From NCBI GenBank assembly GCA_041557595.1, contig JBFFGE010000073.1, positions 1-20,823 on the forward strand: a DNA stretch of 20,823 bases, given 5' to 3'. Origin of the DNA: JAOTYV01 sp041557595. Its GTDB lineage: Bacteria; Pseudomonadota; Alphaproteobacteria; UBA8366. The translations under genes and the position numbers were made by a program. Position 1 is the first letter of the stretch. Each line of letters starts with the position of its first letter. Positions 1 to 7,054 of the stretch are shown here, in pieces. The notes under the pieces were generated by a model. The model saw only the letters and a list, made by a program, of their open reading frames with translations, had not been told where the DNA came from and did not search any database.

Positions 1-380
1 AGCATCCCATCGAGATGCCGATGGGTGCCCGTGCCCCCCTGAACCGCCAGGCCGGGCGGCTTGTTGAGCGCGATGACCTCGCCGTCGCTATGCAGGACCA
101 GGGACCGGACGAATTCCTCGTCGCCGGCCGCCGCCGCAGGCGCCCGGGTGGGCTTGGCGCTCGCCCCCGGTTGATCGCTCAGCGGCGGCACGCGCACCGC
201 CTGGCCGGATTTGAGCCGCAAGTTGGCCTTCACCCGCTTGCCGTCCACCCGCACCTGCCCGGTCCGCAACAGCCGCTGCAGGCGGCCGTGGGTCAATTCC
301 GGAAAATGGAGCCTGAACCAGCGGTCGAGGCGAAGATCTTCCTCGCCATCGCCGACAGTGCGGATTTCCACGCCTCTCAT
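1..380 (-). CDS. rluC: RluA/RluC-family 23S rRNA pseudouridine synthase, N-terminal part (runs off the left edge)
   Basis: The visible 126 residues begin MRGVEIRTVGDGEEDLRLDR and carry an S4-like RNA-binding domain (about residues 15-75, with a basic stretch around LLRTGQVRVDGKRVK). A variable linker rich in Ala follows, then the opening of the catalytic domain with the family motif VIALNKPPGLAVQGGTGTHR near residues 105-124. Family members isomerise specific uridines in 23S rRNA to pseudouridine. The catalytic Asp (HRLD motif) would lie beyond position 1, so activity cannot be judged here. The ATG overlaps the crcB stop as ATGA, a 4-bp overlap suggesting translational coupling. An RluC assignment rests on the S4 domain plus the crcB context; RluD is the main alternative. 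Confidence 0.85.
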   Translation of the reverse strand, partial: MRGVEIRTVGDGEEDLRLDRWFRLHFPELTHGRLQRLLRTGQVRVDGKRVKANLRLKSGQAVRVPPLSDQPGASAKPTRAPAAAAGDEEFVRSLVLHSDGEVIALNKPPGLAVQGGTGTHRHLDGM

Positions 381-757
381 TGCAGGATCGCGCGGGTAAG
401 CGCCATGCCGGCGAACAACCCTCCAACGGCGAGCACCACCGACGCGACGATGTACAGCGCCGCAAGACCAAGCTGGCCACGGCCATGGAGCACCGCCACA
501 TCGAGCGAAAAGGTGGAAAACGTCGTGAACGCGCCCAACAGGCCAACGGTCAGCATCGCCCGAAGCGCCGGACCCGGCTGCCAGGCAAGCGCGCCGACCT
601 CGACCAGGACGCCCATCAGGAACGAGCCAACCGTGTTGACCGTCAAGATTCCCCAGGGAAACGCCGATCCCAACAGGGCCGCGACCTGAAGATTGACGAA
701 ATGCCGGGCGACGGCGCCGATCGCGCCGCCGGCGGCGATGGCGAGCACAAGTTTCAC
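377..757 (-). CDS. crcB: CrcB/Fluc fluoride ion channel
   Basis: The 126-residue protein matches the usual length of the dimeric Fluc fluoride exporters of the inner membrane. Visible landmarks are the N-terminal GGAIGAVARHFV segment, the WGILTVNTVGSFLMG stretch with the conserved Asn in the second helix, and the GLLGAFTTFSTFSLD signature that lines the pore. Four hydrophobic helices are evident. I chose the GTG at 757 because it gives the normal N-terminus (MKLVLAIAAGG) and has GGGGA six bases upstream. The open frame continues upstream but reads as low-quality sequence inside glnK. It lies 37 bp after glnK and overlaps rluC by 4 bp. I see no fluoride riboswitch in the short upstream gap, so expression is probably by read-through. 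Confidence 0.93.
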   Translation of the reverse strand: MKLVLAIAAGGAIGAVARHFVNLQVAALLGSAFPWGILTVNTVGSFLMGVLVEVGALAWQPGPALRAMLTVGLLGAFTTFSTFSLDVAVLHGRGQLGLAALYIVASVVLAVGGLFAGMALTRAILQ

Positions 758-794
758 CTGAGGTCCCCGTATTGCGGCCGCTCGAACCGGACGA

Positions 795-1133
795 TCAAAG
801 GGCCTCCGACCCGGTTTCGCCCGTCCGGATACGCACCACCGCGCCCAATTCGTAGACGAAGATCTTACCATCCCCGATCTTGCCTGTGTTGGCCGTTTCG
901 CGGATCGCCTCGACGACCTGATCCACCAACCCATCGTCCACGGCGATCTCGAGCTTTACCTTGGGAACGAAACTGACCGCATATTCGGCGCCGCGATAAA
1001 TCTCCGTTTGTCCCTTTTGGCGCCCGTAGCCGCGCACCTCGGACACGGTAAGCCCCTCGACCCCGATCGCGCCCAGCGCCGCACGCACGTCTTCAAGCTT
1101 GAAGGGCTTTATGATCGCCATCACGAGTTTCAT
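795..1133 (-). CDS. glnK: PII nitrogen-regulatory protein GlnK
   Basis: A 112-residue trimeric signalling protein that reads 2-oxoglutarate and ATP/ADP and, in the GlnK branch, plugs the AmtB channel when ammonium is plentiful. The T-loop QTEIYRGAEY puts the uridylylation tyrosine exactly at residue 51, which fixes the ATG at 1133 as the start. The C-terminal PII signature TGKIGDGKIF lies at 83-92 with Lys90 in place. An AGGGGA Shine-Dalgarno sequence sits 8 bases upstream. It follows amtB by 40 bp, so the pair is very likely co-transcribed and the product is GlnK rather than GlnB. Having amtB first is the reverse of the usual proteobacterial glnK-amtB order. Confidence 0.95.
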   Translation of the reverse strand: MKLVMAIIKPFKLEDVRAALGAIGVEGLTVSEVRGYGRQKGQTEIYRGAEYAVSFVPKVKLEIAVDDGLVDQVVEAIRETANTGKIGDGKIFVYELGAVVRIRTGETGSEAL

Positions 1134-1153
1134 GGCATGATTCCCCTGTTTTG

Positions 1154-1168
1154 TCGCTGGTTTAGCGA
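1154..1168 (-). other. Small hairpin in the amtB-glnK gap
   Basis: On the coding strand the gap contains TCGCT-AAACC-AGCGA, a perfect 5-bp stem with a 5-base loop just after the amtB stop and before the glnK ribosome binding site. There is no T-tract after it, so it is not an intrinsic terminator. It could affect RNA processing or stability, or be chance. Confidence 0.25.
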
Positions 1169-1173
1169 TGAAA

Positions 1174-2472
1174 TCAAATGTGGTAGCCGCGCTCGCCGTG
1201 CTCGGACAGATCCAGTCCTTCGGTTTCCGCCTCGACCGAAACGCGCAATCCAACCAGCAATTCGACAAGTTTAACGATGATTACGGTCCAGATAGCCGTC
1301 CAAACGACCGTCGCACCGACGCCCAAGACCTGTACGCCGAATTGCTTGGCGACGGTCATGCCCTCGGCAAGCCCGAGCCCCCCCATCGACGGCACCGCAA
1401 AGAAGGCGACCAGTAGAATTCCGAGGATGCCGCCGACCCCGTGGACCGCGAAAACATCGAGAGAATCGTCGATTGCGAGACGATGCTTGATGAGATTGAC
1501 CATGGCGTAACAAACGCCGCCGGCGAGAACGCCATAGACCAGGCCGCCCACCGGACCGACAAAGCCCGACGCCGGCGTAATCGTCGCGAGCCCCGCGACC
1601 ATGCCTGTCACGATACCGACCAGGCTGGGTTTGCCAAATTTTATCCACTCGATCGTCATCCAGGTCAGCGACGCCGCGGCGGCGGACAGATGCGTTACCA
1701 GCATCGCCATACCCGCGCCGCCATTGGCCGCGAGGGCGCTGCCGGCATTAAACCCGAACCAGCCGACCCACAACATCGCAGCCCCGGTCATGACCATGCC
1801 CGGGCTGTGCGGCGGCCGAAGTTCGTTCGGGAAACCGCGCCGGCTTCCCAGGCATTTTACGATGACAATCGCGGATACGCCGGCCGTCGCATGGACGACC
1901 AGGCCGCCGGCGAAGTCCATGACGCCCATGCCCCCGAGCCAGCCGCCGCCCCAACTCCAGTGGCACACCGGGGCATAGACGATGACGAGCCAAAGGCCGC
2001 TGATCAGCAGAACCGCCGAAAACTTCATCCGTTCGGGATAGGCCCCGACGATCAGGGCCGGCGTGATGATCGCAAAGGTCATCTGGAACATGAAGAAGAC
2101 GCTTTCCGGAATGTCGCCGATCAGCGCATTCACGCCGACACCGGACAGGAACGCCTTTCCAAGCCCGCCAATCCATTGGTTTGCGGCGCCGCCATCGGAA
2201 AACGCGAGGCTGTACACCCCGACCACCCAAAGTACCGACGCGAGGCAGGCAATCGCAAAACAGTGCATCAGCACCGACAAGACATTCTGCGCCCGCACGA
2301 GGCCGCCATAAAACAGGGCCAATCCCGGCAATGTCATGAACAGGACCAGGGCGGTCGACGTCAAAATCCAGGATGTATTGGCGCCGCTCAAGGTCGCGGC
2401 AACTGCCGATTGCGGCAATGACAGCAAAATCAAGATTGCGACGAATACACCGCCGCGTCGCATACCCGACAT
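1174..2472 (-). CDS. amtB: Ammonium transporter AmtB
   Basis: The 432-residue protein is a trimeric inner-membrane ammonium channel. Residues 1-25 form a signal-like segment ending SAVA, as expected because AmtB is usually processed. Eleven hydrophobic helices follow. The twin pore histidines are His194 (GGLVVHATAG) and His343 (VFAVHGVGGI). The conserved Asp186 lies eight residues before His194, the same spacing as D160/H168 in E. coli. The HWSWGGGW and FQMTFAIITPALI segments match the recruitment and gate regions. The ATG at 2472 is preceded by AGGGGGG at an 8-base spacing. The acidic C-terminal tail that contacts GlnK is present, and glnK follows 40 bp downstream. I see no canonical sigma-54 promoter upstream. 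Confidence 0.96.
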   Translation of the reverse strand: MSGMRRGGVFVAILILLSLPQSAVAATLSGANTSWILTSTALVLFMTLPGLALFYGGLVRAQNVLSVLMHCFAIACLASVLWVVGVYSLAFSDGGAANQWIGGLGKAFLSGVGVNALIGDIPESVFFMFQMTFAIITPALIVGAYPERMKFSAVLLISGLWLVIVYAPVCHWSWGGGWLGGMGVMDFAGGLVVHATAGVSAIVIVKCLGSRRGFPNELRPPHSPGMVMTGAAMLWVGWFGFNAGSALAANGGAGMAMLVTHLSAAAASLTWMTIEWIKFGKPSLVGIVTGMVAGLATITPASGFVGPVGGLVYGVLAGGVCYAMVNLIKHRLAIDDSLDVFAVHGVGGILGILLVAFFAVPSMGGLGLAEGMTVAKQFGVQVLGVGATVVWTAIWTVIIVKLVELLVGLRVSVEAETEGLDLSEHGERGYHI

Positions 2473-2572
2473 CGTAAAGGCCCCCCTGCGCGCTATTGCC
2501 TATTCTTTTTTCTGCCCGGCCGGCTGAACCGGACGATTTCATCACGCCGATGCCATTCCGGCCGGCGGCCGT

Positions 2573-2602
2573 ATACTACATCCTGTCCCGACACCATGCC
2601 AA
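2573..2602 (-). promoter_or_regulatory. Weak candidate sigma-70-type promoter for amtB-glnK
   Basis: Within the 195-bp gap between the C45 hydrolase and amtB, the coding strand has TTGGCA (2602-2597), an 18-base spacer and TAGTAT (2578-2573). This would give a leader of roughly 95 nt. A second weak pair, TTGACC (2671-2666) and GATACG (2647-2642), also has an 18-base spacer. Neither is a strong match. The rest of the gap shows no gene, no convincing terminator and no clear operator. Confidence 0.25.
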
Positions 2603-2667
2603 TGCTGCACTGGGGCAATATCGCACCGAAATTTTACAGACCGTATCCGAAGGGCATCGACCGACGG

Positions 2668-3726
2668 TCAAGCGGACCGCTCCAACCCCATCGGCTGCGT
2701 CGCCTTACACACCGGCTCCCCGCCGGGGTCGTCGTAGACGCGCCATTCGACCCGATCGGGCCAAATCTCGTACACAACGGATGCCAGGGTGTAGCCGGTA
2801 TCTCCGCCGGTCTTGTCCTTGCGGCAGATCGGCCATCCGGAACCGGCCGAATCGCCCAGGACCGCCAGGACGTCCCGGGACTCCGCAAGCCCGGCGAGCA
2901 GCGCGTCGGCGCGACATTGCCGATCCCGAGAAGACGGCGCAACCTGTTGATCTGCTTTAGCAAATTCACCTGATATAAGATGGTTGGCATGCGCCATCGG
3001 TCTTTCCACAACCGTCACGGAACAACCGCTGGCCGGCGCTTCGACGGACCACAGCGCCGAGCCGGGTTTGCCGATGTTGTGATGAAACCCGCTCGCCCGG
3101 TCCGCCCGCTCGAGGATCGCCCGCGCGTCGTCCAAATCCCGGCAGTTCATGACCGCCCGCGTGGTCAAATGGCGCGCGATCCCGACCTGCTGATCGCGCG
3201 GCCGAATATGATTGATGGTCTGCACCAGGCCGGCGGCATTGACGGCAAAGTTATGGGTCGGCAAATGGCCGGGCGAAGCGAAGCTCGTAAAGGCCAGGCC
3301 ATCATCGGGCTCGACCGTGACTAGGAAACAATGCCCCTCCAGACCGGGAGCATCGTCCTCGTTATGCCCGATGACCGCGGGCACCCCATCGGCGGCATTC
3401 CCGGGCAGCAGCACGTCGGTGCACCCTTGCGCCCCGGTGTAGCCGTGATCGCCCGGCATATCGCCGCGGCAATTCCACAGAAAGACATCCCAAAAATCCG
3501 CATCAAGACCGTCGGCAATGCCGTCGATCTCACGCATGAAGCCGGGATAGGCCGCACGCGACCGTTGCTCGATATCGCGCAACCGGTCGGAGCCCAGGAA
3601 TACCGTCAGCGCCCGGTAGCGATCCAGATGCCGAACGATGCTATGGAATGCATCCCGGCCCTGCCGGCCAAGGGAGACACCGATGGCGTAGTGGTCGCCG
3701 GCCGCCCGAATATGGGGATACGTCAC
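2668..3726 (-). CDS. C45-family autoproteolytic acyltransferase/amidohydrolase (Ntn hydrolase)
   Basis: The 352-residue protein resembles acyl-CoA:6-aminopenicillanic acid acyltransferase (MEROPS C45) and its bacterial relatives. Those cleave themselves before a Cys that becomes the N-terminal nucleophile. The predicted self-cleavage site is Gly101-Cys102 in TGAQGCTDVLLPG, very near Cys103 of the fungal enzyme. Supporting motifs are FLWNCRGDM near 82-90 and IGHNEDD at 119-125. There is no signal peptide, so it should be cytosolic. The GTG at 3726 has GGAGGA upstream and overlaps the rarA stop as GTGA, implying coupled translation. Natural substrates of bacterial members are mostly unknown; penicillin chemistry should not be assumed. 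It could be an amidase, peptidase or acyltransferase. Confidence 0.82.
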   Translation of the reverse strand: MTYPHIRAAGDHYAIGVSLGRQGRDAFHSIVRHLDRYRALTVFLGSDRLRDIEQRSRAAYPGFMREIDGIADGLDADFWDVFLWNCRGDMPGDHGYTGAQGCTDVLLPGNAADGVPAVIGHNEDDAPGLEGHCFLVTVEPDDGLAFTSFASPGHLPTHNFAVNAAGLVQTINHIRPRDQQVGIARHLTTRAVMNCRDLDDARAILERADRASGFHHNIGKPGSALWSVEAPASGCSVTVVERPMAHANHLISGEFAKADQQVAPSSRDRQCRADALLAGLAESRDVLAVLGDSAGSGWPICRKDKTGGDTGYTLASVVYEIWPDRVEWRVYDDPGGEPVCKATQPMGLERSA

Positions 3727-5057
3727 GGCGCATCCTCCGCGTCCGCGTCGCCGCCGGCGGGCGTCTTGCCGGCCCGCAAGCGGGCCCAATACGCCAATCG
3801 CTTGACGATCTCACGCTCGAAGCCGCGATCCAGCGGGCGGTATAATTGCTGCCGCTCCATGTCATCGGGAAAATAGTCCTGTCCGGAGAACCCCTCCTCC
3901 GTGTCGTGATCGTACTCATACCCGGCGCCGTATCCGAGTTCGGCCATCAACTTGGTCGGTGCGTTGAGAATATGTTTTGGCGGGCTCAACGAGCCGGTTT
4001 CCTTTGCGGTGCGCATGGCCGCGCCGAATGCCTTATACCCGGCATTGGATTTCGGTGCCGCCCCCAGATAGATCACGGCCTGGGCGATGGCCAATTCGCC
4101 TTCCGGCGAGCCGATCCGCTCGTAACTTTGCCATGCGGTCAGCGCATGCACTGCTGCATCCGGATCCGCCAGGCCGATGTCTTCATAGGCGAACCGCAGA
4201 AGCCGGCGCGCGATATACCGGGGATCCTCGCCGCCGGCGAACATCCGCGCGAGCCAGTACAACGCCGCATCCGTATCCGAGCCGCGCAGCGATTTGTGCA
4301 AGGCGCTGATCAGATTGAAGTGGCTGTCCTGGCCCTTGTCATATACCGGCGCGCGGCGCTGAACCGTTTCGGAAAGGCCGGCCGTGTCCAGCATCGTCCC
4401 GTCCGGTAGCCGATAGAGTTCCTCGCATAAATTGAGCAGAAACCGGCCGTCGCCATCCGACATCGCGATCAGGCTGATCCGGGCATCTGGATCGAGCGGC
4501 AGGGGCCGGCCTTCGGAGCGCTCGACCCGATCCATCAACGTGTCGAGCGCCGCGCGATCGAGCCGGTTCAGCACGAACACCTGGCATCGCGACAGGAGCG
4601 CGGCATTCAGCTCGAAACTGGGATTCTCGGTGGTGGCCCCGACCAGCACAACGGTGCCATCTTCGACATAGGGCAGGAATCCGTCCTGCTGCGCCCGGTT
4701 GAAGCGGTGGATTTCATCGACGAAAAGCAAGGTGCCCTGCCCCATCGCGCGACGTTGCTTGGCTCTCTCAAACACCTTACGCAAATCCGCCACGCCCGAG
4801 AACACGGCTGAAAGCGGCTCGAATTCGATATCCGTCCGCTCCGCCAGCAGCCGGGCGACCGTCGTTTTGCCGCATCCAGGCGGCCCCCAGAGCACCATCG
4901 ACGCCAGACCGCCGGACAGCATGCGCTGGATCGGCGCTCCTTCGGCGAGCAGGTGGTCCTGCCCGACGACTTCGCCCAATTCGGACGGACGCAGCCGGTC
5001 GGCGAGCGGCCGCGGCGCCGATTTTTCAAACAGACCTTGTTGTCCAACCTCGGCCAA
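3723..5057 (-). CDS. rarA: Replication-associated recombination protein A (AAA+ ATPase RarA/MgsA)
   Basis: The 444-residue clamp-loader-like AAA+ ATPase acts at stalled replication forks. Walker A is GPPGCGKTT at 58-66 (Lys64) and Walker B is LLFVDEIHRFN with Asp114-Glu115. Sensor 1 lies in GATTENPSFELN and the arginine finger in LLSRCQVF. The C-terminal half holds the tetramerisation region with KSLRGSDTDAALYWLARM. The only sensible start is TTG at 5057: the in-frame TAA of htrA lies just upstream, AAGG sits 8 bases before it, and it retains the N-terminal QQGLFE sequence. It starts 12 bp after htrA and overlaps the C45 hydrolase by 4 bp. Confidence 0.95.
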   Translation of the reverse strand: MAEVGQQGLFEKSAPRPLADRLRPSELGEVVGQDHLLAEGAPIQRMLSGGLASMVLWGPPGCGKTTVARLLAERTDIEFEPLSAVFSGVADLRKVFERAKQRRAMGQGTLLFVDEIHRFNRAQQDGFLPYVEDGTVVLVGATTENPSFELNAALLSRCQVFVLNRLDRAALDTLMDRVERSEGRPLPLDPDARISLIAMSDGDGRFLLNLCEELYRLPDGTMLDTAGLSETVQRRAPVYDKGQDSHFNLISALHKSLRGSDTDAALYWLARMFAGGEDPRYIARRLLRFAYEDIGLADPDAAVHALTAWQSYERIGSPEGELAIAQAVIYLGAAPKSNAGYKAFGAAMRTAKETGSLSPPKHILNAPTKLMAELGYGAGYEYDHDTEEGFSGQDYFPDDMERQQLYRPLDRGFEREIVKRLAYWARLRAGKTPAGGDADAEDAP

Positions 5058-5069
5058 TGCAATCGCCTT

Positions 5070-6491
5070 TTAGCCCACCCGAACCCGCAAATTTCGATTT
5101 CCCCGCCGCAAATCGAGGGTCCATTCGTCCGCGCGCCGGTTCATCGTCCGCTTCACTTCAGCAACGCGCCCCATGCGGCGGTCGTTTATCGCGAGAATGA
5201 TATCGCCCGGGCGCAATCCCACACGGGACGCCCAACTGCCTCGCCTGACATCCACAACGAAAACCCCCTCCGCTTCCTCGTCGAGGCCGTATTCCTCGGC
5301 AACCGCCGGGGATAGATTGACGATATGGCATCCGGCCAACGGATGCGATCCCTTCAGCACGCTCAAATTCCGGGGCGGCTGTTCGACCGCAGCCTCCAAC
5401 TTGAACGGCAACCGATGTGTTTTTCCGTTCCGGCTGATATTGACGGTTACGGTTTCGCCGATCGATCGCGTGGCAAACCGAAATCGCAGCCCCTGCAGGT
5501 CTTCGATCGTATGCCGATCCACGGAGACAATCACGTCGCCGCGCCGCAACCCGGCCCGGGCGGCCGGCCCGTCGCGGTATATCGATTCCACCAAAACGCC
5601 GCCGGGACGATCCAGACCAAGTGCGGCGGCGACGTCCGCGGTGACATCCGTTCCGCGAAGGGACAGCCAGGGCCGCACCAATGGCCGGCCGGTAACGGCG
5701 CTTTCCACGATGTTCCTTACCAAATTGCTGGGCACGGCAAAGCCGATCCCGACGGAGCCGCCGGTGCGGGAGAAAATCGCCGTATTGATGCCGATCAGGC
5801 GGCCCTTCATCGACACCAAGGCGCCGCCGGAGTTCCCCGGATTGATCGCCGCATCGGTTTGAATAAACGAACGAAAATCCGCCACCCCGATCGACGTTCG
5901 CGCCAAGCCGGACACAATACCGCTGCTCACCGTCTGCCCTACGCCGAAGGGATTTCCGATGGCAAGCACCAGATCGCCCACTTCGAGCCGGTCGGGGTCG
6001 CCGAACCGGACAAACGCCAGTTTTTTGCCACGGGTATCGATGCGCAGAACCGCGATATCCGACTTCTCGTCGGTCACCAGAATATCGGCGTCATATTCCC
6101 GGCGGTCGCTCAGGACGACCTTGATGCTTTCGGCGTTCTGGATGACATGGTGATTTGTCACAACGACGCCGTCCTCCCGGACCACCACGCCCGAGCCCAG
6201 CGAATTTTCCATCCGCTGCCGGCTGCCGCCAAACGGCGAATCCTTACCAAAGAACCGCCGAAAGAAGGGATCGTCGAAAAACGGCGATGCGTGGCGCTGC
6301 CGGACAATCCGCTTGGCGTATATATTCACCACCGCGGGCGCAACCTGCCGGACGATCGGCGCAAACGACAGCTCGATTTGCCGCTTTTCCCGGGGAACGT
6401 CGCGAGTCTGCGCCTGCGCCATCGCCCCCAGGGCGCAAACGACAAGGAGTAGCCCAACCGGAATGATGCTTCGTCGTGCCATGTCTCGCAT
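5070..6491 (-). CDS. degQ: DegP/DegQ/HtrA-family periplasmic serine endoprotease
   Basis: The protein has 473 residues if translated from ATG 6491; ATG 6482 (MARRSIIPVG) is the close alternative, since AGGGG precedes both. A signal peptide (hydrophobic core around 9-25, ending near AMAQAQ) sends it to the periplasm. The trypsin-like domain has His115 (TNHHVI), Asp145 (KSDIAVL) and Ser221 (NPGNSGG). Two PDZ domains follow, about 272-365 and 380-473. The Phe-rich segment FFDDPFFRRFFG (71-82) resembles the LA loop that controls oligomer and active-site state. The family degrades and chaperones misfolded envelope proteins. It sits between rplQ and rarA, as is common in Alphaproteobacteria. DegP versus DegQ cannot be settled from sequence alone. 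Confidence 0.92.
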   Translation of the reverse strand: MRDMARRSIIPVGLLLVVCALGAMAQAQTRDVPREKRQIELSFAPIVRQVAPAVVNIYAKRIVRQRHASPFFDDPFFRRFFGKDSPFGGSRQRMENSLGSGVVVREDGVVVTNHHVIQNAESIKVVLSDRREYDADILVTDEKSDIAVLRIDTRGKKLAFVRFGDPDRLEVGDLVLAIGNPFGVGQTVSSGIVSGLARTSIGVADFRSFIQTDAAINPGNSGGALVSMKGRLIGINTAIFSRTGGSVGIGFAVPSNLVRNIVESAVTGRPLVRPWLSLRGTDVTADVAAALGLDRPGGVLVESIYRDGPAARAGLRRGDVIVSVDRHTIEDLQGLRFRFATRSIGETVTVNISRNGKTHRLPFKLEAAVEQPPRNLSVLKGSHPLAGCHIVNLSPAVAEEYGLDEEAEGVFVVDVRRGSWASRVGLRPGDIILAINDRRMGRVAEVKRTMNRRADEWTLDLRRGNRNLRVRVG

Positions 6492-6530
6492 GTATCCCCT
6501 CGCCGCCGTCAAAACAAGCTGGAACAATGC

Positions 6531-6561
6531 AAATGGGGCCGACCTCCCGGTCGACCCCTTT
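6531..6561 (-). terminator. Terminator-like hairpin after rplQ
   Basis: The core at 6535-6558 reads GGGGTCGACC-GGGA-GGTCGGCCCC on the coding strand, a 10-bp stem with one G-T(U) wobble and a 4-base loop. It is preceded by AAA and followed by ATTTGCATTGTT, a poor T-tract. It begins 28 bp after the rplQ stop, at the end of the ribosomal protein block. Strength is probably partial, because no promoter is evident between it and htrA. Confidence 0.55.
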
Positions 6562-6586
6562 GTCTCGACGTCCCGTGCGCGGCGAA

Positions 6587-7015
6587 CTATGCCGCAGCCG
6601 ATTCCTCTAGATCGTCATCGTCCCGCACCGGTCCCGAATCCAGGCCTTTCGCATCTTCATCGCGTTCGACCAGTTCGATGATCGCCATCGGCGCAGCGTC
6701 GCCATATCGGAAACCCGCCCGCAAGACACGCGTATAACCGCCGCTGCGTTCCTTGTATCGGGGCCCCAATGTTTCGAACAGCTTTGCCGTCATCGCGTCG
6801 TCGCGCAGGAACGCGAAGGCGCGGCGCCGGTCATGCAGGGTGCCCTTCTTGCCGAGCGTGATCAGTTTTTCGACCACCGACCGCAATTCCTTCGCCTTCG
6901 GAAGCGTCGTCTTGATTTGCTCGTGCTTGATCAGTGCCGCAGCCATATTCGAGAACATGGCTTTACGGTGCTGACTCTTGCGGTTCAGTTTTCGCCCGCG
7001 CATTCTATGCCGCAT
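6587..7015 (-). CDS. rplQ: 50S ribosomal protein L17
   Basis: The 142-residue protein opens with the diagnostic MRHRMRGRKLNRKSQHRKAM and contains the conserved ALIKHEQIKTTLPKAKELR segment. L17 binds 23S rRNA near the exit-tunnel face of the large subunit. E. coli L17 has 127 residues; the extra length here is a C-terminal tail of about 20 residues that is strongly acidic (VRDDDDLEESAAA). It is the last gene of the alpha block, 39 bp after rpoA, and is followed by the hairpin at 6535-6558. Confidence 0.98.
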   Translation of the reverse strand: MRHRMRGRKLNRKSQHRKAMFSNMAAALIKHEQIKTTLPKAKELRSVVEKLITLGKKGTLHDRRRAFAFLRDDAMTAKLFETLGPRYKERSGGYTRVLRAGFRYGDAAPMAIIELVERDEDAKGLDSGPVRDDDDLEESAAA

Positions 7016-7054
7016 CGTGGCTGCTCCTGTTATTCGCGAATGAAATCTCGCGGC

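Noticed and set aside
758..794. Possible fluoride riboswitch before crcB
   Set aside because: The gap is only 37 bp and lacks the conserved aptamer core; too short for the known structure.
377..934. Longer crcB frame starting at 934
   Set aside because: The extra 59 residues lie inside glnK, are not hydrophobic and have no CrcB similarity.
1154..1168. Hairpin between amtB and glnK as a terminator
   Set aside because: The stem is only 5 bp and no T-tract follows; recorded only as a weak structural feature.
795..1268. Longer glnK reading frame starting at 1268
   Set aside because: It would overlap the end of amtB by about 95 bp and displace the uridylylated tyrosine from position 51; the start at 1133 restores the standard PII length.
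1441..2421. Long plus-strand open frame (326 codons) opposite amtB
   Set aside because: It is antisense to a clear AmtB gene, is rich in Arg, His, Gln and Pro with no recognisable family pattern, and lacks a ribosome binding site. Such frames are expected opposite G+C-rich genes.
2618..2634. Possible sigma-54 element CGGTGCGATATTGC before amtB
   Set aside because: Only nine bases separate GG and GC instead of ten, and the -24 half is a poor match to TGGCAC.
5325..6452. Long plus-strand open frame (375 codons) opposite htrA
   Set aside because: Low-complexity Arg/His/Pro-rich translation, fully antisense to an intact protease gene with all catalytic residues.
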